A stretch of 64,000 nucleotides of DNA from Sipunculus nudus. Lineage: Eukaryota; Annelida; Sipuncula; Golfingiida; Sipunculidae. Position numbers and translations under genes: made by a program. Where the stretch lies: assembly GCA_026874595.1 (NCBI GenBank), contig CM049309.1, forward strand, positions 72,152,926 through 72,216,925, written 5' to 3'. Shown one piece after another: positions 10,703 to 21,510 of this stretch (its first letter is position 1; every line of letters starts with the position of its first letter). The notes under the pieces were generated by a model. The model was not told the origin of the DNA and ran no database searches. It saw nothing but the letters and a program-made list of their open reading frames with translations.

Positions 10703-11838
10703 TATAAATATGCATGGATATATATAAAAAACAGCCTGTATGCAATGGGATCAGCATTTCCTAGCCTATTTTTTAAAAGGTTCAATGGATAATCTTTAGA
10801 TAAAAGACATTTTAGTTATTGGATTAGGCAAAAAAAAGTATGGTTCTCAGGCACTGCCCACTTAATTTTTAACCTCCAGCATCAAACTTTTTTATTTTGA
10901 TTCTCATCTTTCAAGAAGATAAAAACTGTAAAATAATACAATTTTGATCAGATTTCCTTTGATATGTAGTGCTTTTACCTGTTTAGCAAAAAAATCTGTT
11001 ATCATGCTTTTCCCTGATCATATGACATTTTATTTCAAAACATACAAAAAAAGGTAAAAAAAAATGCCCACCCACACTGATTTTTAAAAAAAAAAGTGCC
11101 TAAGCCCCTTTAATTTGGAGCCATCAAAGGCATCATATATCAGCCAATACAAACTGCAGAATCCCCACATCTTTAATTAAGTGAGCTGATGAATGATAAT
11201 AATAAATTTAAATACTGTCATTTCATCAAATCATGATAAATCAACTGATCATGTCACCTCACAGTCAGTTTTGTTTTCATCAGTTTAAACTGATTTTCAA
11301 ACAAAACTTACACGTCTGCATATAACTGAAATGATCATCCACAGTTCTAATGCACAAACACAGCTAGTGTTATCTAGCCCATTTAGTCCATACACCATTG
11401 CATGAATCTGTGCAGCACATACATTTCAGATTATTACTCCCAACCTGTATTGAGGAAACGTCTCCTACAGCCAGACCATCACTTGGACGTTTCAGACTTT
11501 GTTCTTCACCTGTTGTGACAAAAGGGCCGCTTGGAATAACAAGTTTTACAAAAGGATATAAGCGGCCAAGGCACAGATAGACTGGTACCACTAAACTAAA
11601 TATTGGACTGGTATCTTGTGTTCCCATAGATACAGTGATGGTGCTGATGTTCATCGAGGTTCATTCCAGTGGTGGGAGTCGGTTCCTTTTTCATAATCAA
11701 TCATCGGTTTGAGCAAACCGATCGATGATCGATTATAAATCGGTTCAGACAAATATAAAAAAATATGCAATTATCTGTGAATTTAACTGTACTTTTTTAA
11801 CCCAGCCCGCATCTCTTACATTAAGAATAGAAGTTTTT
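10703..11838. other. Mostly unrecognised AT-rich sequence; solo hAT-like end near 11673
   Basis: No coding signal. CAGTGGTGGGAGTCGGTT starting near 11673, followed by a CGATCGATGATCGATT palindromic patch, looks like one end of an hAT-type MITE, but no matching second end was found. Confidence 0.35.
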
Positions 11839-11875
11839 ACGGTTGCTCGAATAGGACATGCACAAAATTATTTTT

Positions 11876-11985
11876 ATCTCGTTCCCACGCGTTAGTATCT
11901 CGTGGCCACGCGATAATTATCTCGTTCCCTTGCGTTAGTATCGCGTGGCTACGTGATAATTATCGCATGGGAACGTGATAAAGGT
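11876..11985. repeat. Palindromic-unit array 1
   Basis: About five units of 21-22 bp, alternating ATCTCGTTCCCACGCGTTAG and ATCTCGTGGCCACGCGATAA types. Each unit is an imperfect palindrome around CGTGGCCACG or pairs with a neighbour (CGTTCCCACGCG / CGCATGGGAACG). Confidence 0.8.
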
Positions 11986-12650
11986 AGAAAGACAATACAA
12001 TAAGATCTACATCTTAAATCCTTAAGACATGTTTCTCTACTACGGTGGCTCGAATAGGACTAGCCCTAGCACCCGTCCTCTCTTACTATACGCTACGCTG
12101 TGCGAGAGCCCTAGAAGATGATTTGAGGAAACTGGAGACATTCCACATGACAATTAAATTCTTATATTTCGTCTGAAAATGTCGTATTCGTTAAGAAATA
12201 AAGATGTTCTTATAAATTACGTATATAACATAGCACTAAGACAGTGTTTGTCCACTTTAAATGTTGATTAGAAGTATGTGTATTATCCTAATAAACGGTG
12301 ATACACAAGGAACGATGTCTGCTCTGGGTTTTCCCCCAGCCACGGCTGGCCGGCAGCCGCCTGTGTAACCAGTGGTAACGGGCCGTGTTGGCTCAGCGAG
12401 CAAAGGTCACGCAGTTCATTGTTTCAGATTCTGAGACAGTTTCAAGCGCAAGGGTTGCAAAGTTTTAAAAGTGAGTCTTGTTTACATACTAAAACATAAT
12501 ATTTAGCTGAATTTCTTGGTCATTCGAATAAAGTACTATATCTCCCTTAGATTACTTAAAGTTTCCTTGTCATAAACGCACTATTTGTATTTTACACGAT
12601 TTTTTTTCCGACAAGGGTTTGAAGTTCGCCAGTTTACTCTGAAGCTTTTC

Positions 12651-12686
12651 ATGCGGCGGTATCCAGGGTCCTGGATACCGCCGCAT
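12651..12686. repeat. Perfect 36-nt palindrome (17-bp stem, 2-nt loop)
   Basis: ATGCGGCGGTATCCAGG, GT, CCTGGATACCGCCGCAT. Every base of the two 17-nt arms pairs. It lies just left of array 2 inside the composite element and would form a cruciform or, if transcribed, a strong hairpin. Confidence 0.9.
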
Positions 12687-12717
12687 TTAATGCAGTTAGT
12701 ATAGGACATGCAGAAAA

Positions 12718-12853
12718 TTATATTTATCTCGTTCCCACGCGATAGTGTCTCGTTCCAACGCGTTAGTATCTCGTGGCCACGAGATAATTATCTCGTTCCC
12801 ACGCGTTAGAATATCATGGCCACGTGATAATTATCTCGTTCCCACGAGTTAGT
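12718..12853. repeat. Palindromic-unit array 2
   Basis: Introduced by TATAGGACATGCAGAAAATT, as at the element ends, then about six CGTTCCCACGCG / CGTGGCCACG-type units separated by ATAATT or TTAGTAT spacers. Confidence 0.8.
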
Positions 12854-13502
12854 ATGCAATGCTAGCTAAGCCTGAAGAATGTCTGTTGTCTGTTGTATGT
12901 CAGAGCGTTGATGCAAGTAAAATTGTATGTATTTCGTTGTATTCGCGTTTGCGCCGAATGCTTCGAGGTAAATTTTCAGCGGTTTTCATTGCATTGGTTC
13001 AACAATTCATTGCGTTGGTTCAATTTGCCCATTTCCATTTGTTAATGGAAAGCTGTATTGAGTTTGTTTTAGGGTAATGTTGTGATAAACCCTTGTTGAC
13101 CATACATATGAATTAAATGACACACGTGTTTGTATTTTACCTCCCCAGAAATCTAATGTTTTAGGGCTAGGGTTAGGGTTATATAATATCGGGTATACCG
13201 AACAGGGAAAACAACACGTCAGTTTGTGTTATGTCTCAAGGGAGGAGCCATGCCACTTCATTATTGGCTGGGGGGGGGGGGGGGAGGGAGATATGCCCCC
13301 TTCACTTTTTAAGGCTTTTAACGAGAAATTTGTTCATTCATCTCCCTCACATACAATTTCGTATGATACATATTTTACCCGAACTAACCCCCCCCCCCCT
13401 TTCCTGAACAAACATGGCCCAAGAGTGTTATAGGAGTCCCGGTTGTATCATTCGGCCCGCTCCATATGCATGCAAATGATTGACCATAGTCTTCATTCAG
13501 TG
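12854..13502 (+). repeat. Left arm of long internal inverted repeat
   Basis: Contains GCTAGCTAAG, GCGTTGATGCA, CGAATGCTTCGAGGTAAATT, two copies of CATTG-CRTTGGTTCAACA, TTTTAGGGTAA and AGGGCTAGGGTTAGGGTTAT, all found in opposite orientation and reverse order at 13757-14495. G (13270-13284) and C (13388-13399) homopolymers interrupt it. ORFs here are not shared between arms and are unlikely to be genes. Confidence 0.75.
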
Positions 13503-13756
13503 TAGAGAACCATGTCTTAAGGATTTAAGATGTAGGTCTTACTGTATACTGTCTATCTAAATTTATCTCGTTCCCACGCGATAATTATCGCGTGGCCACG
13601 AGATACTATCGCGTGACAACGAGATAATTATTGCGTGGCCACGAAATACTAACGCGTTGGAACGAGATAATTATCGCGTGGCCACGAGATCCTAACGCGT
13701 GGGAATGAGATAAAAATAATTGTGTGCATGTCCTATGCGAGCAACCGTACTCTACG
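13503..13756 (-). repeat. Central unit with palindromic array 3
   Basis: Its start (GTAGAGAACCATGTCTTAAG, GATTTAAGATGTAG) is the reverse complement of 11990-12040. Its end (GCATGTCCTATGCGAGCAAC, CGT) is the reverse complement of the element's left terminus. It is thus an inverted copy of the leftmost unit placed at the centre of the long inverted repeat. Array 3 (13559-13715) has about seven CGCGTGGCCACGAGAT / GAACGAGATAATTATCGCG-type units. Confidence 0.7.
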
Positions 13757-14495
13757 CTGGATGAAGACTATGGTCAATTATTTGTATGAATTTGGAGCGG
13801 GCTTAACATGCTGAGACCTGAAATGATGCAACCGGGACTCGTACGTACAACACTCATGGGCCATGTTTGTTCAGAGAATGTGTGAGCGGGGAAGGGGGGG
13901 GAGTTAGTTCGGGCAAAATATGTGTCATAATACATTTTCATAATATGTAATACAAAACTAAAATATTTTCGTTTAATTTCTCGTAAAAAGGTCTCCTTAA
14001 AAAGTTAAGGGGGCATGTCTCCCTGCCTCCCCCCCCCCCCAAGTCATAATGAAGTGACATGGCTGACACCTTTAAATTTGTTGTAAGCTTCTCCCTTGAG
14101 ACATAACTCAAACCGACATGTTGTTTACCCTGCTCAGTATACCCGATATTATATAACCCTAACCCTAGCCCTAAGATTTTATGGGAAGGTGAAATACAAA
14201 CAAGTGTTTCAGTTTAATTCATATGTTTGGCTACACAAGGGTTTATATCACCCTTACCCTAAAACAAACTCAATACAGTTTTCCATGAACAAATAAAAAA
14301 TGAGCAAGTTGAACCAACGCAATGAAATGTTGAACCAACGCAATGAAAACTGCTGAAATTTACCTCGAAGCATTCGGCGCGAACGCACATACAACGAAAT
14401 ACATGTACAAACATACAATTTAAGCTGCATCAACGCTCGAAATATAACAGATCACAGACATTCTTGTCCAAATGAGGACTTTAGCTAGCATGACA
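13757..14495 (-). repeat. Right arm of long internal inverted repeat
   Basis: Reverse-complement partner of 12854-13502, including the telomere-like CCCTAACCCTAGCCCTAAG and the CGAAGCATTCGGCG patch. The arms have diverged by small insertions and substitutions. Confidence 0.75.
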
Positions 14496-14656
14496 TACTA
14501 ACGCGTGGCCACGCGATACTAACGCGTGTGAACGAGATAATTTTCGCGTGGGAACGAGATAATTATCGCGTGGGAACGAGATACTATCTCGTGGGAACGA
14601 GATAATTATCGCGTGGCCACGAGATACTATCGCGTGGGAACGAGATAAAAATTAAT
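14496..14656. repeat. Palindromic-unit array 4
   Basis: About seven units of CGCGTGGGAACGAGATAATT and CGTGGCCACGAGATACTA type, ending in ATAAAAATTAATTTTGTGCA before the right terminus. Confidence 0.8.
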
Positions 14657-15109
14657 TTTGTGCATGTCCTATACGAACCCCCGTAAGTTTTTGCCTTTTA
14701 TATATTTTCCTATTTTTAATAAGATATACTTTTCAAAGCATCATTTTACTTAATTTTAATAATCAAGAATTAAACCAAAAGCCAGGCCATCGACTTGCTG
14801 GCCCTCATTCTTCCGCGTATTATTTTAAAAACACCACAAGCAAGGACTTTCATTTTATAACAATTATGACGACTGTCGACATGCATACTGGTTCACAGGC
14901 CCTCCAGAAAATTAACAGGCCCATATATTGTTTGTGTAAAAATAAAAAAAAGTAGTTGGAAACAAAAATATAATTATTCACGTATGATCTATTTTTATAA
15001 CGTTAACTCTCCAAAGTCTTGGGGTAAATAAATTTACAAAGACAATTAAAAAGAAACACAACCAAAAAAAGACGGTTAACCCTATCAAATAATCGCCACA
15101 GAACTGATG

Positions 15110-16520
15110 AAACCACGCAATTCTTGCGATACAAAACATCTGATTTGAGGACATCGTACGTTAGACATTGTCAGTTGCAGGTTCCATTAAATAGGCCGGC
15201 GTCATTTGCTTTATTTACTCAGGATGGCGAAATTATAACCACCGTAGGCGGGCGAAACGATGTCAGTGAACATTTTCCCGCCAAAATAGTCATGAATGAG
15301 GTCACATGGGGCGAATTTTTACTACGAACCTCTTATTGGCTCTCTGTCTATGACAAGTGACCGCTCCGCCAATATAACAATCTCGAACGTTTGCGTTGAC
15401 GAGGCAGGTGTTAATTCAAATCAAACCGTCGCATGGTTTAGTTACAAAAATCGGTCAGTTGACAGCAAGAATATCGGGATAACTTTCACTTTAAGCGAGA
15501 GCGACAAACTTCCGCTTTTTTCTTTGTAATCAAATGAGAACCAATTCTAATCGCTCAATATTTGTTTCAGACTGTTTCGCCCGAGTAAAAAGGAAACTGG
15601 ATAGCGTTTTCCCGGCAGTTATTCTCCTCTCGCGCACGAGTGTACCGATCCTTCCACGTATGTAGGCACAATCAAGAGATAGCTTATTTTAAGGCTCAAA
15701 TTAAACGATCGGAAACGTCGGCTTATATATCTTTCATTACGGAAATTAAGAGCATCTATGAATGTTAGGCCTATAGATGGGCGGTTTTTTTAGTACGTTA
15801 GGGCAGATCTATGGGCCTAGGTGCGCTTGCGGCAGATCATACAAAAAATAATTTGCAGACTAGTAAAAAAAAATCCAGCCGCAACCCGACCGGCCGGGTT
15901 AGCCCAAACAAAGAATATTTTTAAGGATGACTTAAACAGCGGCGCTGGCACCTAGCATCAGTTGAAGATATTATATATCCGAGAGAACTGGCATAGACCC
16001 GGAGAATTTATGGAGCATTTTAACGCCGTACCGCCCATTCTTTTGCAATGTACATCTCGTTAGAAAACTCCGCTAATTCAGCAGCTCCCTGCCAGTTCAC
16101 AGAGGTTTATTAAGTCCTCCGTTCTCGCATCTACCGTATCATACTAAGTTAGATCTGGAAGTTATTTGGGAACACAGATTCATTTTATGAGCGCGGAATA
16201 TGGTAAAAAATGGAAGAATAATTTTTGCCCATAACGTAAAGGAATTTTGGAGAAAAAAAAATCATGATTATGATGTAATCGATAGTTGCCTTTGGTAATC
16301 AAGCGCCTGAAAGTAGCAGCAAAGCGACTAACTTTCGATAAAACCCGATGATCGGCCAACCACAAGTTTATTCATTTCTTGACCACTGATGGCAAAAGAT
16401 GCGCAAAATGTTTAACCTTGTCCATCTCCACCATCTCTACAAGCTGATAAGGATATGTAAGAAGACTTGAAAGCACTCACGGGCGCAAACCTCCGCCGCT
16501 TGAACGTTAAAACTCACCTT
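15110..16520. promoter_or_regulatory. CpG-richer unique stretch with inverted and direct CCAAT boxes (possible promoter region)
   Basis: CG dinucleotides are visibly denser than in flanking DNA. TATTGGCT (near 15335), CCGCCAATAT (near 15366) and TGAGGTCA (near 15297) occur close together. Chance-length ORFs at 15124-15529 resemble no family I know. The stretch could hold an untranslated first exon and promoter, or be a less methylated segment. Direction and target are unknown. Confidence 0.3.
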
Positions 16521-16948
16521 AAGATCCCATTCAAAATAAAACAATTAACAGTTCATTATATTGGGTGGAGAAACAAACCAGACAATAAAAAAAGGACGAG
16601 TCGGCCTGTTTCTAAATCCGCACTTAGATACATTGATCCGTCACAAAACAATAGTGTCTTTAATTACAACCGATTGTTGGCAAGTTATAAGCTTGCAGTC
16701 TATGATTCAATTAATTTTCATGAAATTTTCAAAAATTTTAAAGAAAATAATACAAACAAATCATACTGATGACATGACAGCAGCCGTTTCTACGCCAGAG
16801 CAAATAATAAAATAAAATTGAAACAAACATTGTTATGGGTTTTGCATTTATGATGTTGAACAGCCGACAGAGACATCTGGTGGAGGCAGAAGAGACTATA
16901 AACACGGGGTCATTGACGTTTTGGTTGGGTTCCGCTTTCTCTTTGCAG

Positions 16949-16984
16949 GCGACAGCAATAACCCGATAGATACAAAATATGATA
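16949..16984 (+). other. Possible 36-nt microexon
   Basis: A strong pyrimidine tract CCGCTTTCTCTTTGCAG precedes it and GTAAGT follows. Only one frame is open (phase 1 in and out: DSNNPIDTKYD). No flanking exon was identified, so this is only a splice-site pattern. Confidence 0.15.
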
Positions 16985-17501
16985 GTAAGTTGCTTCCTTC
17001 TTACATATAAAAATAAAATATGGCATCAGTATCCAGGGAGAACTTCCAGTTCATCTTATGTGTTTACGTTGGAGGCCTACTTCTGATAATGCCACATCAA
17101 CCAATCGGCAAGTTTGTTATTCTGTGGATCCGAACTCAAAGGGAGAACCCTAGGGTATTGTGTAATTGTGTCAATGGTTTGTCAAACCGGCAGGCTATAT
17201 ATCCACTGGTGTTTTCACACTATTTATGACAGGCGCAAACAAAAATAAATAAAATACACAATAATAGATTAGTAAGAAAGAAACGGTGCATATGCAAAGT
17301 AAGCAGTCCATTTTTATATTAAAAAATGTCTTTTAATTTTTATGCCTAATACAGAATTGATTCAATCTGTACTAGTCGACCGTCTAATATCATTTGTTTT
17401 CCATTTTGGAGATGCTCTCTAGTCTTACATCTCATACGTATGTTAAAAAGAACAAAATATGAATATATTAAAAAAAATAATATAATATCATTGTATTATG
17501 C
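16985..17501. other. No recognised feature
   Basis: AT-rich sequence. The ORF at 17020-17229 shows no family signature and no splice support. Confidence 0.35.

Positions 17502-17544
<43 letters not shown>
17502..17544. repeat. (TTA)n microsatellite
   Basis: About 14 uninterrupted TTA triplets. Confidence 0.95.
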
Positions 17545-17545
<1 letters not shown>

Positions 17546-17754
17546 TGATGAAATGGACATGCAAACATGATCTAGACAAAGTTGAATGTAAATATTTAGG
17601 TGTGTTTTACCTAAATTTAAAAGAAGAACACTTCCTTCATAATAGACAACTTGGAGAAGAGTCAACATTATAGGGGTTTTTGAAATCACTTGCCGGTGAT
17701 ATCTTTAGTCTGGCAATACACGCGTTAAAGGGTTATCCCTTAAATACTCTTATT

Positions 17755-18100
17755 ACCTGCACCGGGAGGGCTGTGCTCAATCCCCGTCCGTGTGTGTGTA
17801 TATATTTGTGTTAGTGTTTGTGTGTTTGTTCACAACATAACTCACGCAATCATAAATGGAAACTCAATAAATTTTCAGTGCATTTCGGGAATGCGCCATC
17901 GAAGAATCGATTAGATTTTGCTTCAGGGACATCATTTAGGAATATTCACAAATGTATAGTATACAACCACTTAAGCACGAATGATCTTGCAAATATATGC
18001 CAAATAAGTGAAGGCAAAAACGATTTGGGAGCATTACACAACATATATATAGGACCCCCACATGTTGGAAGCCTGCATTCCGTAGAATGCAAATTTCTCG
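17755..18100 (+). mobile_element. Helitron-like short repeat, copy 1
   Basis: Shares its order of segments with 37777-38110 (TGTTCACAACAT, CACTTAA-type centre, GTTGGAAGCCTGCATTC). The 3' end is stem TGCATTC (18074-18080), loop CGTA, GAATGCA, then AATTTCTCG|T. The sister copy ends in CTAG|T, so this copy has one substitution in the CTRR motif. The 5' boundary is approximate. The ORF 17818-18108 merely follows the repeat. Confidence 0.6.
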
Positions 18101-18368
18101 TTAAATAATAGGTCGAGTTTCGCTCCGATTATGTTCCCACTCAGGGACTACGCCAGCAATGAGGAAATCATATACACACCTACAGTTCATTTCACATGCA
18201 GTGAATTGCCGTTGTTTTCAACTATTGGCCTTGTGTATGGTATGTTTTGTTTTGTTTTGTTATTTCAAGGGGGAGATTGCTGATTCTACAATGATCATGT
18301 ACCGTGCAGCGATAATAACATCCGTGTCGATCGAACAATTACAAAACAACAATAGTTAATAACAATAC

Positions 18369-18427
<59 letters not shown>
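18369..18427. repeat. (AAT)n microsatellite followed by degenerate ATT-rich DNA
   Basis: About 19 AAT triplets; 18428-18740 continues as imperfect ATT/ATC-rich sequence without other features. Confidence 0.95.
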
Positions 18428-18430
<3 letters not shown>

Positions 18431-18740
18431 TTATAATTATTATTATTGTTATTATTATTATTATTATCATCTTATGATAATGATTATGATTATTATTATT
18501 TTTTTATTAATATCATTATTGATGTTGTTATTGTTTGTACAACTAGTACTCTTACCAGTTTATACTGTGTTGATACCATTTTAATTACTACCTATTAACG
18601 TAGTAGCAGAACATGTGGTAGAATTATTATTATCATTACTTTTACTTTTATCTTTATTATGATTATTATCATCATGATCATTATTTTTCAGTAATAGTAT
18701 TTGTTTTAGTAATTATTATTATTCATTATTATACGTATTA

Positions 18741-19828
18741 GTATTATTACTCCTTGTATATGAACAGTCTTATGCAGAAAGAGCTGATACATATATGAAA
18801 AAATACTTATTGAGGGTAGTGTAAAACATGCAATCTGTTTGAAAACTTATCACCTAACGAAATTAACTCCCTGAAAAAAATATGTTAAGGAATTTCCATG
18901 TGTTTGATATTTATGATATATCTGTCGTAATTATTAATACAAAAATATATATTCCCCATAATTTCTTATTTCGCCATGATTTCTAAGGTCTCCCCAGAAG
19001 CTCTTGAACACCTGACCTAATTTTGAAGAGGTTGGCACACTTGCGTTTGACAGGACGTGTGTTGCACATTGAAGTGCCGAAACGACAGGTAGATGTAGGC
19101 TTACACAACATTGTCAACAGTTGCGTGCAGTTTAGGAGTGCCACAAGTATAACAACCGGTTGAGTGACATTTATATAAGCCAAGTTCAGCTGCAGGTAAG
19201 GTTTTGAAGCTGAAAGTGCACGTTTAATTTACTAAAACGGGCTAACTTCGTTGAACGTATGTTACTTGTGATGTTTATAGGCGTGTCACTTCGCTTACCT
19301 GTTGATTAGCTGTCAACCTGTTGAATGGATTGCCATGCAAAAGTGTGTACAACAGAACATTATAATGCCCCCCCCCCTCCACACACACACGCAATACATC
19401 TGCAAGCTAGCTGAAAGTTACACGTGTCTGATTGCATTTACTTTGTGCTATTTTAAGAAGACTGTAATATAAGAATATTATATCACCAATATTATTTAAT
19501 TATGACAATTCTAGTGATTACAGCACGATTGATAGCCGTTAGTTTTGTTTTCTATGTAACCTGGGCTTTGGGCCTGTATATTTCTATACCTATAGGCTAT
19601 AAACTGAAAATTGCCAACAGTGTTTCACTTTCAGATTGTTGTTGTAATGTTTCTGTGCAGTAATGTCTTGCTTACGTATACATAACAGTACAGGTTCAGT
19701 CTGGTTCCAAGTATCATTACAACTATATATTTTGCAGTCAGTACAATTGCATATATTACAAATACTCATTTACACAGGGCAATCAAATTTAAACATCCAA
19801 AATTGTTCAAATTTAATTTTATTTTTAA
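18741..19828. other. No recognised feature
   Basis: AT-rich unique-looking DNA. It includes a C run and a CA dinucleotide stretch near 19368-19392. A GTAAGG following TGCAG near 19196 and a TATATAA near 19171 were noted but do not form a convincing exon. Confidence 0.35.
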
Positions 19829-20400
19829 CTAGCTGATAACCCCGGTATACCGGGCTTATTACCAGGGTTGGGGAGATATATTAACTGAGATGTGGAATGT
19901 TGGCTCATTTTATTTTTTATTCTAAAAGTTAACGAAAATACAGGTTTTCAGTGGGAATCTGTCACAATAAGATATGTATAAATAATTTTACATTTATTAT
20001 GTTGCGCTGTGCTCGTGGCACGAAATTCATACCCCGGTGTGTTTACCTTGAAGACCTAGTCAGTGATGATGTTTACATTGCAAAACAGAATGCATTCCCG
20101 TTTTCGATGATATTTGACTGGATTCTATCGTTGGACGTATAAAAATAAGGTTCATGTGAGGAACATGAAAGATTTATCAAATGTACGTTGCAAGGAAACT
20201 GTTCCTGTAGAAAGAAACAGAAATATGCATACATCGTAAGTAGCAGAAGGACTCCATGCAGAGGGTCCGTATCCTATTTTCAGCCACCGCAACCTTTTTC
20301 TTCATCGTATCATACAAATTTTGAGGCCTTAAACCCCCGCCACCCCTACCCAACCCTGTTCCTGAAATTGGGACCTTGAATTAGGTCATTAATCCTCCTG
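19829..20400 (-). mobile_element. Helitron-like 3' terminus on the minus strand
   Basis: On the minus strand the sequence reads CCCGGTATACCGGGGTTATC then AGCTAG|T. CCCGGTATACCGGG (19841-19854) is a perfect 14-nt palindrome, and hairpin then CTAG then T is the Helitron 3' signature. The body would extend rightwards; its far boundary is not recognisable and the given end is arbitrary. Confidence 0.4.
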
Positions 20401-21239
20401 GGTTCAACTCTCCATTTCATAAAGCGAGAAACGTGTTTTTCTCTTTTACTGACCATGCATGTGGGTGAGAGCCTCGTACAAATGTAATGCCCGACATGCT
20501 CAAATCCCTCACTGAAGGCAAGCGTTATTTATATGAACAATAGTCTGAGGATGAGTGACCACGTTGCACGCTTTCCGGTCATTGTCGAAGGCAGTTCGGC
20601 TGTGCTCAGTCTAACCTCAGTGCAAGTCAGTAAAAACGGAAAAAATCACTCAAAATTATATTTACATTAAAATTTATTTATTCTCATATCACCTATGTCA
20701 ATGCGGGGATTATAACCTTTAAAATGATGTATGGCATAGTATTGTACACATCGCGGGTTTAGAGAACATTGCGAACAAACGTGAACCGAATTCTTTTTAT
20801 AAGTATTAGATGAGATTAATAAGTTAATGGAAAATAAAATTAAAATGTGGAAGATCTGTAACAGGATATAATATCTTGATTCATATATCTTTTGGGTCAT
20901 GCTAAAATATAATAAAAGACACCTGCCAGAGTGTTGACATATAGGCAGAAGGATATGAAAAAGTACTGCACACTCATGGATTGCGTGGACTGGTTTAATT
21001 GCTTATAGGACTGATTATAGTTCGGTGATATTGTTAATATTTATTTATTTAAATTGACTTGTTTTGGATGAGAAAAGATAATTGAGCATTCTAAACTGTT
21101 AAAGGGTCCTATTCTGATATGTGATGTCTATTAACTAAAGATAATCCAATTAACCTTTTATAAAAAAGGCCTGAAAATGCCGGTCCGAAAGCACTCTATT
21201 CATTTTGTTTTATATATGCATGTGTTAAAAAATGTGGGG
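20401..21239. other. No recognised feature
   Basis: AT-rich. A piece near 20385-20430 (GTCATTAATCCTCCTGGGTT) resembles 54945-54970, so a diverged repeat may be present. Confidence 0.3.
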
Positions 21240-21510
21240 TACCCGCTAAAATAATCCAAACTTATTAAACAAAACATCTAGCGGCAGGTCAGACAAACCA
21301 GAGTTTTGCAAAGGGAGTTTTGTAACTAGTGACCACTCAGATTCTGCAGATACGGAACCGGCCACCTCCGGGTACATGGTTTTTCTGTTGGTCAGCATTA
21401 CTGTGTTTACCAACAGCTTATAGATAAACGAGCTCATTCATCTGCATAAAGACATTAAAATCACAGAAGTGCTTATATAGAAGGAGTAGATGAATAGCTG
21501 GCATACATTT
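21240..21510 (+). repeat. Dispersed repeat carrying the 30-bp unit, copy B
   Basis: AATAATCCAAACTTATTAAA, AGGTCAGACAAACCAGAGTT (about one 30-bp unit), GTACATGGTTTTTCTGTTGG and ACAGCTTATAGATAAACGAG follow the same order as 25715-26735. This copy has a single unit where copy C has about 25. Confidence 0.7.

Larger units (their letters stand above)
11839..14684. mobile_element. Composite palindromic DNA element with TIRs and 8-bp target duplication
   Basis: The left end ACGGTTGCTCG-AATAGGACATGC and the inverted right end ACGGGGGTTCG-TATAGGACATGC are flanked by AAGTTTTT at 11831-11838 and 14685-14692. Inside are four arrays of CGTTCCCACGCG-type units, a long inverted repeat (about 12854-13502 against 13757-14495) and an additional inverted copy of a sub-terminal unit in the centre (13503-13756). 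No transposase ORF is present. TIRs plus an 8-bp duplication suggest a class II element, perhaps hAT-like or foldback-like; the ACGG terminus is not the usual hAT form, so the superfamily is open. Confidence 0.7.

Noticed and set aside
13155-14175. Telomere-like TTAGGG/CCCTAA repeats
   Set aside because: Only two to three imperfect units in each arm of an inverted repeat; part of the composite element, not an interstitial telomere.
15124-15529. Two overlapping ORFs of 77-78 aa
   Set aside because: No family signature, no splice context; kept only as part of the CpG-richer stretch.
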